From: Syntrophomonadaceae bacterium
Lineage (GTDB): Bacteria > Bacillota > Dethiobacteria > SKNC01
Assembly (NCBI GenBank): GCA_003555415.1
Contig: PWHX01000012.1
Coordinates: forward strand, 1 to 64,000
Length of the DNA stretch: 64,000 nt
Reading direction: 5' to 3'
In this document: piece after piece, positions 54,614 to 61,889 of the stretch
Position numbering within the stretch: the first letter of the stretch is position 1
How the letters are laid out: every line of letters begins with the position of its first letter
The notes under the pieces: generated by a model
Database searches by the model: none
Told to the model about the DNA's origin: nothing
Seen by the model: the letters and a program-made list of their open reading frames with translations, nothing else
Position numbers and translations under genes: made by a program

Positions 54614-55498
54614 TTGGCAACAAATTTTGGGAGACTAATCACAGCCATGGTAACACCCTTTGATGATAATTTTGAAATTAATTATGATAGAGCAGGATCT
54701 CTGGCTGAGCACCTTGCAGAAAACGGTTCAGAATCAATAGTTATTGCAGGAACGACAGGAGAGTCTCCTACTTTAAATGTTGAGGAAAAAGCAAAGCTTT
54801 TTAAAACGGTAGTAGAAGCTGTAAAGGGTAAGGCCAAAGTTATTGCAGGTTCCGGTTCTAATTCAACACGGCAATCTATTGAAATTACTAAAAAAGCAGA
54901 AGAAGCAGGGGTAGATGGAGCAATGCTGGTAGTTCCGTATTATAACAAGCCTCCTCAAGATGGTCTTTATGAGCACTTTAAAGAAATAGCCAGTAATACC
55001 GGTTTACCCATAATGCTATATAATGTTCCTGGAAGGACGTCTATTAATATGGCGGCCCAGACAACTATTCGCCTGGCTGAGATAGATAATATATTTGCTA
55101 TTAAAGAAGCCAGCGGAGACATGGATCAGATAAGTTATATAATTAAAGAGACACCTGATGAATTTTTAGTTTATAGCGGCGATGACAGTATGACTTTACC
55201 CATGATGGCAGTTGGTGGCCATGGAGTGGTAAGTGTAGCCGGTCATGTAGCGGGAAAATTATTAACTTCCATGATAAGGGCTTATGTGCAGGGGAATACT
55301 GCTGAAGCTGCAGCCCTTCACGGTAAGTTAATGCCTGTTTTTAAAGGTATGTTTATTAGTACTAATCCGGTTCCTGCAAAAACATCTTTAAACTTAAAAG
55401 GTATTAATGTAGGTCCTGTTAGAAGACCATTGATAGAAATGACTGATGAACAGAAGAAAGCTCTGGAAAAAGTCTTAAAAGAAGCAGATCTTCTGTAA
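54614..55498 (+). CDS. dapA: 4-hydroxy-tetrahydrodipicolinate synthase
   Basis: DapA condenses pyruvate and aspartate semialdehyde, supplying lysine, diaminopimelate and the precursor for DpaAB. It has 294 aa. The Schiff-base Lys164 lies in AIKEASGD, with Tyr136 in YNVPGRTS and Thr47-Thr48 in GTTGESPTL. The TTG start at 54614 follows AAGGAGGTG. Its place after dpaAB shows that the gene serves sporulation as well as cell-wall and lysine synthesis. Confidence 0.96.
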   Translation: MATNFGRLITAMVTPFDDNFEINYDRAGSLAEHLAENGSESIVIAGTTGESPTLNVEEKAKLFKTVVEAVKGKAKVIAGSGSNSTRQSIEITKKAEEAGVDGAMLVVPYYNKPPQDGLYEHFKEIASNTGLPIMLYNVPGRTSINMAAQTTIRLAEIDNIFAIKEASGDMDQISYIIKETPDEFLVYSGDDSMTLPMMAVGGHGVVSVAGHVAGKLLTSMIRAYVQGNTAEAAALHGKLMPVFKGMFISTNPVPAKTSLNLKGINVGPVRRPLIEMTDEQKKALEKVLKEADLL

Positions 55499-55540
55499 AG
55501 AAGTTTGAAACAGGACAAAAAAATATTACTTAATATTAAT

Positions 55541-55576
55541 CACCTTAACTATTTTTAAAAAGTTAAGGTGGTTTTT
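55541..55576 (+). terminator. Terminator after dapA
   Basis: Perfect 10-bp arms, CACCTTAACT (55541-55550) and AGTTAAGGTG (55561-55570), then GTTTTT. Confidence 0.85.
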
Positions 55577-55635
55577 AGTTTATTTGAAAATCCGAGACTA
55601 ATAGCTTTAACTAAGAGCTAAGACCAGAGGTTAAT

Positions 55636-55664
55636 TTGCAAGCATTCCTAAAATAATATATAAT
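55636..55664 (+). promoter_or_regulatory. Promoter for RNase J gene
   Basis: TTGCAA (55636-55641), a 17-bp spacer and a perfect TATAAT (55659-55664). The leader is about 50 nt. Confidence 0.78.
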
Positions 55665-55719
55665 AGGGCTAATGGTAGTGTGAACGGTTACTTAAATAAG
55701 CAGGAGGTGTTCTATCTTA

Positions 55720-57393
55720 TTGAAAAAAGAAAAACAAAATAAAATCCAAATAATTCCCCTGGGGGGTATAGGGGAAATTGGAAAAAATATGTTCGTTCTA
55801 AAATACGAAGATGAAATTTTAGTGCTGGACTCAGGGTTAATGTTTCCTGAAGAGGAAATGTTTGGTATAGATATAGTTATACCAGATATTTCTTACCTTA
55901 TTGAAAATAAGGAAAAAGTCAAAGGTATCATTGTAACCCACGGACATGAAGACCATATTGGTGCTCTTCCCTTTGTTCTACCTTCTCTAAATGTGCCTAT
56001 TTATGGAACAAAGCTAACTTTAGGACTGGTAGAAGTCAAATTAAAAGAGCACAATATTTTAAAAACCACCAGCCTGAATCTAATTCGGCCTGGATGCAGC
56101 ATGAAAATTAGTGATAATTTTAAAGTCGAGTTTTTTAAAACTAATCACAGCATACCCGATTCAGTTGGTGTTGCTATATATACCCCTGTAGGAATTATCG
56201 TATATACCAGCGATTTTAAATTAGACCAAACCCCTGTAGATGGTCAAATTACTGATTTCTATCGGTTGGCGGAATTAGGAAAAAAGGAAGTGCTGGTAAT
56301 GCTTTCTGACAGTACTAATGCTGAAAGGCCGGGATTTACACTATCTGAGAAGGTAGTTGGGGAAACCATACAGGAAATCTTCCGTGTCTCTGATGGAAGA
56401 ATAATTATAGCTACCTTTGCTTCTAATGTTCATCGTATACAACAGGTTATAGATGCTGCTGCCCTGCATGGAAGGAAAGTAGCTGTTATAGGCAGGAGTA
56501 TGGTTAATGTTGTAGGCATATCCCGGGAGTTGGGGTATTTAAACGTACCTGATAAAACCATTATTGAGGTTGAGGAAATAAGCAATTATCCCGAAGAAAA
56601 GTTGGTCTTACTGACGACCGGAAGTCAGGGAGAACCAATGTCTGCTCTTACCAGAATTTCAGTCTCTGAGCACAAGAAAGTAGAGGTTATTCCTGGAGAT
56701 ACGGTGGTTATAGCTGCAACGCCTATACCTGGTAATGAAAAACTGGTTTCACGAACCATTAATAATCTCTTTAAAAGAGGGGCTAAAGTCTATTATGAGT
56801 CGGTGTCCGGGGTTCATGTTTCAGGACATGGAAGCCAGGAAGAGTTGAAGATAATGCTAAATCTACTTAAGCCCAAGTTCCTGATTCCAGTTCACGGAGA
56901 ATATCGCCATTTAGTACATCATGCAGAACTTGCTGAAAAGGTAGGTATTTCTCCAAAGAATGTTTTTGTTTCAGATAATGGTTCTATCTTAGAATTCACT
57001 GCGAATACAGGGAGAAAAGTTGGGCGGGTATCAGTGGGCAATGTTTTAGTTGATGGCTTAGGAGTAGGCGATGTTGGTAATATAGTTCTAAGGGACAGGA
57101 GAATCCTGTCTCAGGATGGAATACTAATAGTAGTGATTGCTATTGACAAGGAAAGCAACCGTGTTTTAGCAGGGCCTGATATAGTTTCCAGGGGCTTTGT
57201 TTATGTACGGGAGTCTGAAAAATTAATTGAAGAAGCTAAAAGCCAGGTCGCCCACGCTTTGGAGTCCACAAGTGCAGAGAAAATGGGAGAATGGTCAACA
57301 GTAAAAAATATCGTTAGAGATGTTTTAAACAAATTCTTCTGGGAAAAAACAAGAAGAAGACCGATGATACTGCCCATAATTTCAGAAATATAA
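55720..57393 (+). CDS. rnjA: Ribonuclease J
   Basis: RNase J has 5'-3' exo- and endonuclease activity in mRNA decay and rRNA maturation. It has 557 aa. The metallo-beta-lactamase site HGHEDHIGALP is near residue 75. The beta-CASP motifs follow (DSTNAERPGFT; ATFASNVHRIQQV; PVHGEYRHLVHHAELA). A C-terminal domain completes it. The TTG start at 55720 follows AGGAGGTG. In Bacillus the copy next to dapA-tepA is rnjB (ymfA), so the A/B naming is uncertain. Confidence 0.95.
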   Translation: MKKEKQNKIQIIPLGGIGEIGKNMFVLKYEDEILVLDSGLMFPEEEMFGIDIVIPDISYLIENKEKVKGIIVTHGHEDHIGALPFVLPSLNVPIYGTKLTLGLVEVKLKEHNILKTTSLNLIRPGCSMKISDNFKVEFFKTNHSIPDSVGVAIYTPVGIIVYTSDFKLDQTPVDGQITDFYRLAELGKKEVLVMLSDSTNAERPGFTLSEKVVGETIQEIFRVSDGRIIIATFASNVHRIQQVIDAAALHGRKVAVIGRSMVNVVGISRELGYLNVPDKTIIEVEEISNYPEEKLVLLTTGSQGEPMSALTRISVSEHKKVEVIPGDTVVIAATPIPGNEKLVSRTINNLFKRGAKVYYESVSGVHVSGHGSQEELKIMLNLLKPKFLIPVHGEYRHLVHHAELAEKVGISPKNVFVSDNGSILEFTANTGRKVGRVSVGNVLVDGLGVGDVGNIVLRDRRILSQDGILIVVIAIDKESNRVLAGPDIVSRGFVYVRESEKLIEEAKSQVAHALESTSAEKMGEWSTVKNIVRDVLNKFFWEKTRRRPMILPIISEI

Positions 57394-57428
57394 TTGTACC
57401 GTTAACTACCATATAAATGTTGAATAAG

Positions 57429-57461
57429 TTAAGGGAAGTCACTTCAGGCGACTTCCCTTAA
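57429..57461. terminator. Bidirectional terminator between RNase J and fbp genes
   Basis: Perfect 12-bp arms, TTAAGGGAAGTC (57429-57440) and GACTTCCCTTAA (57450-57461), with a 9-nt loop between convergent genes. Confidence 0.85.
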
Positions 57462-57476
57462 ATATTATATGTTTTT

Positions 57477-58571
57477 CTAATCTATGTCTTCAAAACGATC
57501 TTTTAGCCTTTCCATTACCAAAGGTAAGGTGGTATATTCCATTTCGTCCAAGGGGAGACGGTGAGGCTCAAAAGGCCCCATGCTTCTTATGTAATCGGCG
57601 ATTTCATTGGCTTTGCGCCGGGCATTATCATAAGAGGTATCTGCAAAAAAGTCTTGAGGCCCTATAAGTTTACCTTCAGCAAGTTGGAAGCCTAAACCTA
57701 CAACCCGGGGTGGACCGTCAAACCTGGTAGGATTACACTTATCCAGTGATGAAGGCATTAGCGGACCGGAATGGGAACCTCTCATCCATCCAGAAACCAT
57801 GTAAGGATTAGAGAAAGGCTCCAGGACTTCTCCAACCGCCGGAAAACCACTTTGACAACGGACAATACAAACCGGATCATCTTTACCTACATATCGACCG
57901 GCCATAAGATTTAGACGCTGTGTGCTGGAAGTTGATGCTATATCCCCTGTGTCTTTATGAAAAACAGATTTTACACAATAGTGTCCGGAAGCTCCTATAA
58001 ATACCAGAAGATCATAAAGTTCTTCCGGAGTATTAAAAATTACCTTTTTGTTTTTAATTAAGTCGTGGATTTCAAATTTAAATCCGCAGTTCATTTTAGG
58101 ATCTATAACCAGTCCTGCCGTGTTAAAAGGATCAGCAAACATTTTATAGAGAGGATAGTTCCAGGCTCCAGGTTCCGTTTTATCCGCCATGAATATAACA
58201 ATGGGTTCACTTTTTCTCTCAACAAATTCCATTTCTGCAACTCCAGGCCCCATGCCCCGGATATTTCCTGAGAAAGCGTCCCCCAGGAGGTCTTGGCCTG
58301 CTCCATATAGCTTTAGTTTTTTGGCTAATTCAGTACATGCGATAAAAACATCCCAGGCTAACTGGTGTATCTCTTCACTATCTATTCCTTTTCCATGGGT
58401 TAGAATTAAATTTATATCATCGCCTACATGGGTAACATGAAAATCTGTTAATAAATTGCTTTCCCCCAGCATTTCGTTAGCTTTTTCTAAGAGGTCACTG
58501 TGAACGCTGCTGTGACCAACAAATCCTCCGATATCAGCTTTAATAACTGATAAAGTTATTTTTTTATTCAT
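57477..58571 (-). CDS. Fructose-1,6-bisphosphate aldolase/phosphatase (class V)
   Basis: This bifunctional gluconeogenic enzyme joins triose phosphates and then dephosphorylates fructose-1,6-bisphosphate at one active site. It is typical of archaea and deep-branching or thermophilic bacteria. It has 364 aa. Diagnostic blocks: KADIGGFVGH (11-20), HVGDDINLILTHG (48-60), YGAGQDLLGDAFSGNIRGMGPG (89-110, in segments) and Tyr198-x-x-Lys201 (HYCVKSVF), the Tyr and Schiff-base Lys with the spacing known from Thermoproteus. GGGAGGG precedes the ATG. An 11-codon ORF lies immediately upstream. Monocistronic on the minus strand. Confidence 0.92.
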   Translation of the reverse strand: MNKKITLSVIKADIGGFVGHSSVHSDLLEKANEMLGESNLLTDFHVTHVGDDINLILTHGKGIDSEEIHQLAWDVFIACTELAKKLKLYGAGQDLLGDAFSGNIRGMGPGVAEMEFVERKSEPIVIFMADKTEPGAWNYPLYKMFADPFNTAGLVIDPKMNCGFKFEIHDLIKNKKVIFNTPEELYDLLVFIGASGHYCVKSVFHKDTGDIASTSSTQRLNLMAGRYVGKDDPVCIVRCQSGFPAVGEVLEPFSNPYMVSGWMRGSHSGPLMPSSLDKCNPTRFDGPPRVVGLGFQLAEGKLIGPQDFFADTSYDNARRKANEIADYIRSMGPFEPHRLPLDEMEYTTLPLVMERLKDRFEDID

Positions 58572-58572
58572 T

Positions 58573-58608
58573 TTAACCCTCCCGTGATAATTGTTTATTA
58601 TAACTCAA
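58573..58608 (-). CDS. 11-codon ORF just upstream of fbp
   Basis: On the minus strand, AAGGAGG (58620-58614) precedes a TTG at 58608 by 5 nt. The frame reads MSYNKQLSREG to TAA at 58575-58573, one base before the fbp ATG. Its last codons contain the fbp ribosome site (GGGAGGG). It may be a leader peptide for translational coupling. Coding status is unproven. Confidence 0.35.
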   Translation of the reverse strand: MSYNKQLSREG

Positions 58609-58651
58609 GATTACCTCCTTCCTTCACCTGTTTAATATTAATCGCAAATAT

Positions 58652-58681
58652 ATTGTATCATAATTAGCGTTAAAAACTCAA
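58652..58681 (-). promoter_or_regulatory. Promoter for the fbp gene (minus strand)
   Basis: On the minus strand TTGAGT (58681-58676), an 18-bp spacer ending in TGA (extended -10) and TACAAT (58657-58652). The start would lie near 58645, about 75 nt ahead of fbp. Confidence 0.6.
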
Positions 58682-58889
58682 TTGTGTTACGCTGTTTATT
58701 CTTTTACTGTATTTATTAAATACCTATGAATATTGCTTTAATACAATTACTGAACTAAACAATAAAATAATTAAATTTTTATAACACTAAAGAGCAGGAA
58801 AGTAATTATTTTATGTAGAACATTGTATGTCTAATGATTAGTTTAATATAGGTTCCTTAATTTAACTATTTTTGGAGGTGAATTTTAAA

Positions 58890-59639
58890 TTGTTGGAGCT
58901 TAAAGGATTATCTTATAATGTAAGCGGTAAGGAAAAAGACATTGAAATAATCAAGGATGTTGATATATCTTTTGACAAGGGCAAACTATATGCTATAACA
59001 GGTCCAAATGGAAGCGGTAAAACTTCCCTGGCCCAATTAATCATGGGAATTTATCCTGCCACCAAAGGGAGAATACTGTTTAAGGGGGAAGATATTACTG
59101 ATTTAGATATATCTGAAAGAGCAAAAAAGGGTATCGGTTATGCTTTCCAGTATCCTCCCCGTTTCAAAGGATTAAAGGTTTTAGATTTACTGAGCCTGGC
59201 TTCAGGGATTGAGGAGGAAACAGTAGCAAGGGGATATTTGCGGCAGGTAGGATTATGTCCTGAAGATTACCTGGACAGGGATGTTGATCCGGGCTTATCT
59301 GGTGGAGAAATGAAAAGAATAGAAATTGCTACACTCCTGGCTAAAAATCCTGAGTTTGTTATATATGATGAGCCAGATGCCGGTGTTGATTTGTGGAGCT
59401 TTGATCTACTTTTAGATGTTATCCGGAATAAACATAAAAAAGAGGGCATAACAACGATATTAATCAGTCACCAAGAAAGAATTCTTTCCTTGGTAGACGA
59501 AATAATTTTGATTGTTGACGGCAGGATAAAAGATGTGGGAAATAAGGATAAGATATGGCCGGTTATTAAAGATGTTGTGGGATGCCAGAGGGATACATTA
59601 TGCAGCAGGAGGGATAAAGTTGAAACTAAATGCCGTTGA
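58890..59639 (+). CDS. sufC: Iron-sulfur cluster assembly ATPase SufC
   Basis: SufC is the ABC-type ATPase of the SUF/SMS Fe-S assembly scaffold. It has 249 aa from the TTG at 58890, set by GGAGGTG (58874-58880); the TTG at 58872 overlaps that site. Walker A is GPNGSGKTSL (about 35-44). The SufC-specific block is YAFQYPPRFKGL. The signature is LSGGEMKRIEIA. Walker B is FVIYDEPDAGVD, where most SufC have DETDSGLD. It overlaps the next gene by 20 bp. No sufS, sufU or sufE is nearby. Confidence 0.9.
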   Translation: MLELKGLSYNVSGKEKDIEIIKDVDISFDKGKLYAITGPNGSGKTSLAQLIMGIYPATKGRILFKGEDITDLDISERAKKGIGYAFQYPPRFKGLKVLDLLSLASGIEEETVARGYLRQVGLCPEDYLDRDVDPGLSGGEMKRIEIATLLAKNPEFVIYDEPDAGVDLWSFDLLLDVIRNKHKKEGITTILISHQERILSLVDEIILIVDGRIKDVGNKDKIWPVIKDVVGCQRDTLCSRRDKVETKCR

Positions 59640-60543
59640 TAAAAATCTTTTAGAACAGGTTGCAGATCTTCACGATACTCCCCAAGGAGCCTATAATATT
59701 CGTAGGGACGGGGAAGGTTTTTCTCGCCATTCTACTGAAAATATTCAGATAAATGTTAAGGAGGATAAGCCCGGGATTGATATAATTGTTAAGCCGGGCA
59801 CTAAAAATGAGTCGGTTCATATTCCGGTGCTGCTTACTCAGGATGGGATCAACGACCTGGTTTATAACACCTTTGAAATAGGAGAAGGCTCTGATGTGCA
59901 GGTAGTAGCAGGATGCGGTATTCATAATGATGGGTCTCAAGAATCCCGGCATGACGGCATACACACTATATATGTCCGCAAGGGAGCCCGGATGCGTTAT
60001 GTTGAGAAACATTATGGAGAGGGAGAAAGTGTAGGGGGTAGAGTTTTGAACCCTAAAACAATCATTGAAATTGAAGAAGGCGCAACAGCGGAACTGGAAA
60101 TGGTTCAAATTAAAGGAGTAGATAGTACAAAGAGGGATACGGAAGCTAATCTGCATAAGGATGCCAATTTAATTATAGTAGAAAGGCTCTTAACCCATGG
60201 AAATCAAAAGGCCAGGTCCGATATTGTGGTTAATCTAAGGGAAGAGAATTCTTTTACCCAGATAACCTCCCGGACGGTAGCCCAGGGGGATTCTGAGCAG
60301 ATTTTTTATCCCCGGGTTATAGCCTATGCCAAATCCAGGGGATATGTTGAATGTGACTCTATAATCATGGATAGGGCCATAGTCCAGTCAGTGCCGGAAA
60401 TCACTGCACACCACGCTGAGGCGGAATTAACTCATGAGGCGGCGATTGGTAAAATTGCCGGGGCACAGCTCCTTAAACTCATGTCTCTGGGCCTTTCTGA
60501 ACAAGAAGCTATAGAAAAAATACTGAAGGGTTTTTTGAGATAG
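59620..60543 (+). CDS. sufB: SufB/SufD family scaffold protein (short form)
   Basis: This is the partner of SufC, with 307 aa from the TTG at 59620 (AGGAGGG at 59607-59613); the longer frame from 59533 lies inside sufC. It keeps the beta-helix core and the typical C-terminus (ITAHHAEAELTHEAAIGKIAGAQLLKLMSLGLSEQEA in blocks). It lacks the long N-terminal extension of the ~465-aa SufB. With SufC it forms a two-gene unit like the minimal SMS/SufBC systems described for archaea and anaerobes. Only two cysteines stand out (AGCGIHN; VECDSI). Whether it builds or merely stores clusters is unknown. Confidence 0.85.
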   Translation: MKLNAVDKNLLEQVADLHDTPQGAYNIRRDGEGFSRHSTENIQINVKEDKPGIDIIVKPGTKNESVHIPVLLTQDGINDLVYNTFEIGEGSDVQVVAGCGIHNDGSQESRHDGIHTIYVRKGARMRYVEKHYGEGESVGGRVLNPKTIIEIEEGATAELEMVQIKGVDSTKRDTEANLHKDANLIIVERLLTHGNQKARSDIVVNLREENSFTQITSRTVAQGDSEQIFYPRVIAYAKSRGYVECDSIIMDRAIVQSVPEITAHHAEAELTHEAAIGKIAGAQLLKLMSLGLSEQEAIEKILKGFLR

Positions 60544-60546
60544 AAT

Positions 60547-60586
60547 AATAGGCCGAGGGTTAATAGACTGCCCGGCCTATTTTTTT
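60547..60586 (+). terminator. Terminator after sufB
   Basis: AATAGGCCG (60547-60555) and CGGCCTATT (60573-60581) form a perfect 9-bp stem followed by T residues. The 17-nt loop holds a further GGG/CCC that may extend pairing. Confidence 0.85.
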
Positions 60587-60613
60587 ATTAAAATAAAAAT
60601 AAGAAAAAGGATT

Positions 60614-60643
60614 TTGCCGATTATAAATAATAAGCAGTATAAA
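60614..60643 (+). promoter_or_regulatory. Promoter for tepA-ylzJ
   Basis: TTGCCG (60614-60619), an 18-bp spacer and TATAAA (60638-60643). It lies between the suf terminator and tepA. Confidence 0.55.
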
Positions 60644-60716
60644 ATCTATTAGGGAGCAGAAAATAAATAAGAATTATTTCATTAAACATATTATTATAAT
60701 AATTGGAGTGATAAGT

Positions 60717-61472
60717 TTGAGCATGTATAGTCGTCGTAAATCCCCTGTTAGAAGGCCGAAAAACCCTACTGCTCCTTCTCCCCAAACCGGTCAGGAAACG
60801 GAAAGTCTCAAAAATATAGAAAAGTTAGGTCAGGTTAATATTCCTCAAATGGATAGTAACCTTCATTGTATTTCTATAGTAGGTCAGATTGAAGGTCATT
60901 TAGTCTTACCTCCCCAGAATAAAACCACCAAATATGAACATATAATTCCGCAGCTGGTTGCCGTGGAACAAAACCCAAATATCGAAGGCCTGATGATTAT
61001 ACTTAACACCGTAGGAGGCGATGTAGAGGCAGGTTTAGCCATAGCAGAGTTAATAGACAGTTTATCTAAGCCTACCGTTTCCCTGGTGTTAGGGGGAGGG
61101 CACAGTATTGGGGTTCCTATTGCGGTGGGAGCAGATCATTCTATAATTGCCCACACAGCAACCATGACTATTCATCCTTTAAGACTTACAGGATTGGTAG
61201 TTGGAGTTCCCCAAACATATGAATACCTGGACAAAATGCAGGACCGGGTGATAAATTTTGTAACCAGGCACTCAGCTGTTTCAGAAGAGGAGTTTAGAAA
61301 ACTAATGTTTAGTACCGGACAATTAGCCCGGGATATCGGGACGGTATTGGTGGGAGAAGATGCAGTAAATAAAGGGCTGATAGATTCCATTGGTGGACTG
61401 GGGGAAGCAAACGCAAAGCTAAACGAAATGTTAAACGGTAATCCTACTCCCCCCGGGGGTGAGATTCAATGA
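60717..61472 (+). CDS. tepA: ClpP-like serine protease TepA
   Basis: A 251-aa member of the ClpP/crotonase superfamily named translocation-enhancing protein in Bacillus (YmfB). The family is also linked to degradation of sporulation proteins. It has a basic, disordered N-terminus (about 1-40). The ClpP core includes [16 protein letters not shown], nucleophile Ser in GGGHSIGVP and His in MTIHPLRL. The TTG at 60717 is preferred (TTGGAGTG upstream); the GTG at 60708 overlaps the ribosome site. ylzJ overlaps the end by 4 bp. Confidence 0.9.
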   Translation: MSMYSRRKSPVRRPKNPTAPSPQTGQETESLKNIEKLGQVNIPQMDSNLHCISIVGQIEGHLVLPPQNKTTKYEHIIPQLVAVEQNPNIEGLMIILNTVGGDVEAGLAIAELIDSLSKPTVSLVLGGGHSIGVPIAVGADHSIIAHTATMTIHPLRLTGLVVGVPQTYEYLDKMQDRVINFVTRHSAVSEEEFRKLMFSTGQLARDIGTVLVGEDAVNKGLIDSIGGLGEANAKLNEMLNGNPTPPGGEIQ

Positions 61473-61681
61473 TTATTTATACTCCGCTCCCTATAGAGTT
61501 AATCCTGGAGGGAAGCGATGATTTTTCTCCTGAATACAAAGAGGTAGAAAAAGATGGTTATAAACTACTGGTAGAACCCTATTCTTTTAATGAAGGCAAA
61601 GTAGTGCGCTTGATAAGCAGCAACCCTCAAGAATACTTAAAGCCTGAACTGCAACCTGGAGAGATTATTAAACTGTCATAG
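61469..61681 (+). CDS. ylzJ: YlzJ-like protein
   Basis: A 70-aa protein starting [15 protein letters not shown] and containing [23 protein letters not shown]. It matches the YlzJ-like family that follows tepA in Bacillus and Clostridia. Function unknown. The ATG overlaps the tepA stop by 4 bp, indicating coupled expression. In the common order an ftsK/spoIIIE gene would follow; here a terminator and a chemotaxis-type regulator follow. Confidence 0.88.
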   Translation: MIIYTPLPIELILEGSDDFSPEYKEVEKDGYKLLVEPYSFNEGKVVRLISSNPQEYLKPELQPGEIIKLS

Positions 61682-61702
61682 TCTTATATCTGTTTTTTAA
61701 TT

Positions 61703-61726
61703 AAGAGCTGTTCTGAGCTCTTTTTT
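61703..61726 (+). terminator. Terminator after ylzJ
   Basis: AAGAGCT (61703-61709) and AGCTCTT (61716-61722), loop GTTCTG, followed by T residues. Confidence 0.85.
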
Positions 61727-61889
61727 ATTATGTCAAAAATAGACAGCGTTTTACAAAGGATTTTGTTAACCATTAAAGAAAATAATTAGTAAATATAAAA
61801 ATAAATATAAGCTTATATGTTGTTAAATATTTATTTGGACATGCCTTTTAGAATAATTAAACTTAAAAATAACAATGGAGGGAATAAAA

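Larger units (their letters stand above)
58572..58889. other. Divergent intergenic region between fbp and sufC (318 bp)
   Basis: AT-rich. Left part: the fbp leader ORF and its promoter (annotated). The right 150 bp presumably carries the suf promoter. TTGTAT near 58825 and TAATAT near 58846 are spaced only 15 bp, so I do not call it. No other gene or obvious repeat was seen. Confidence 0.5.
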
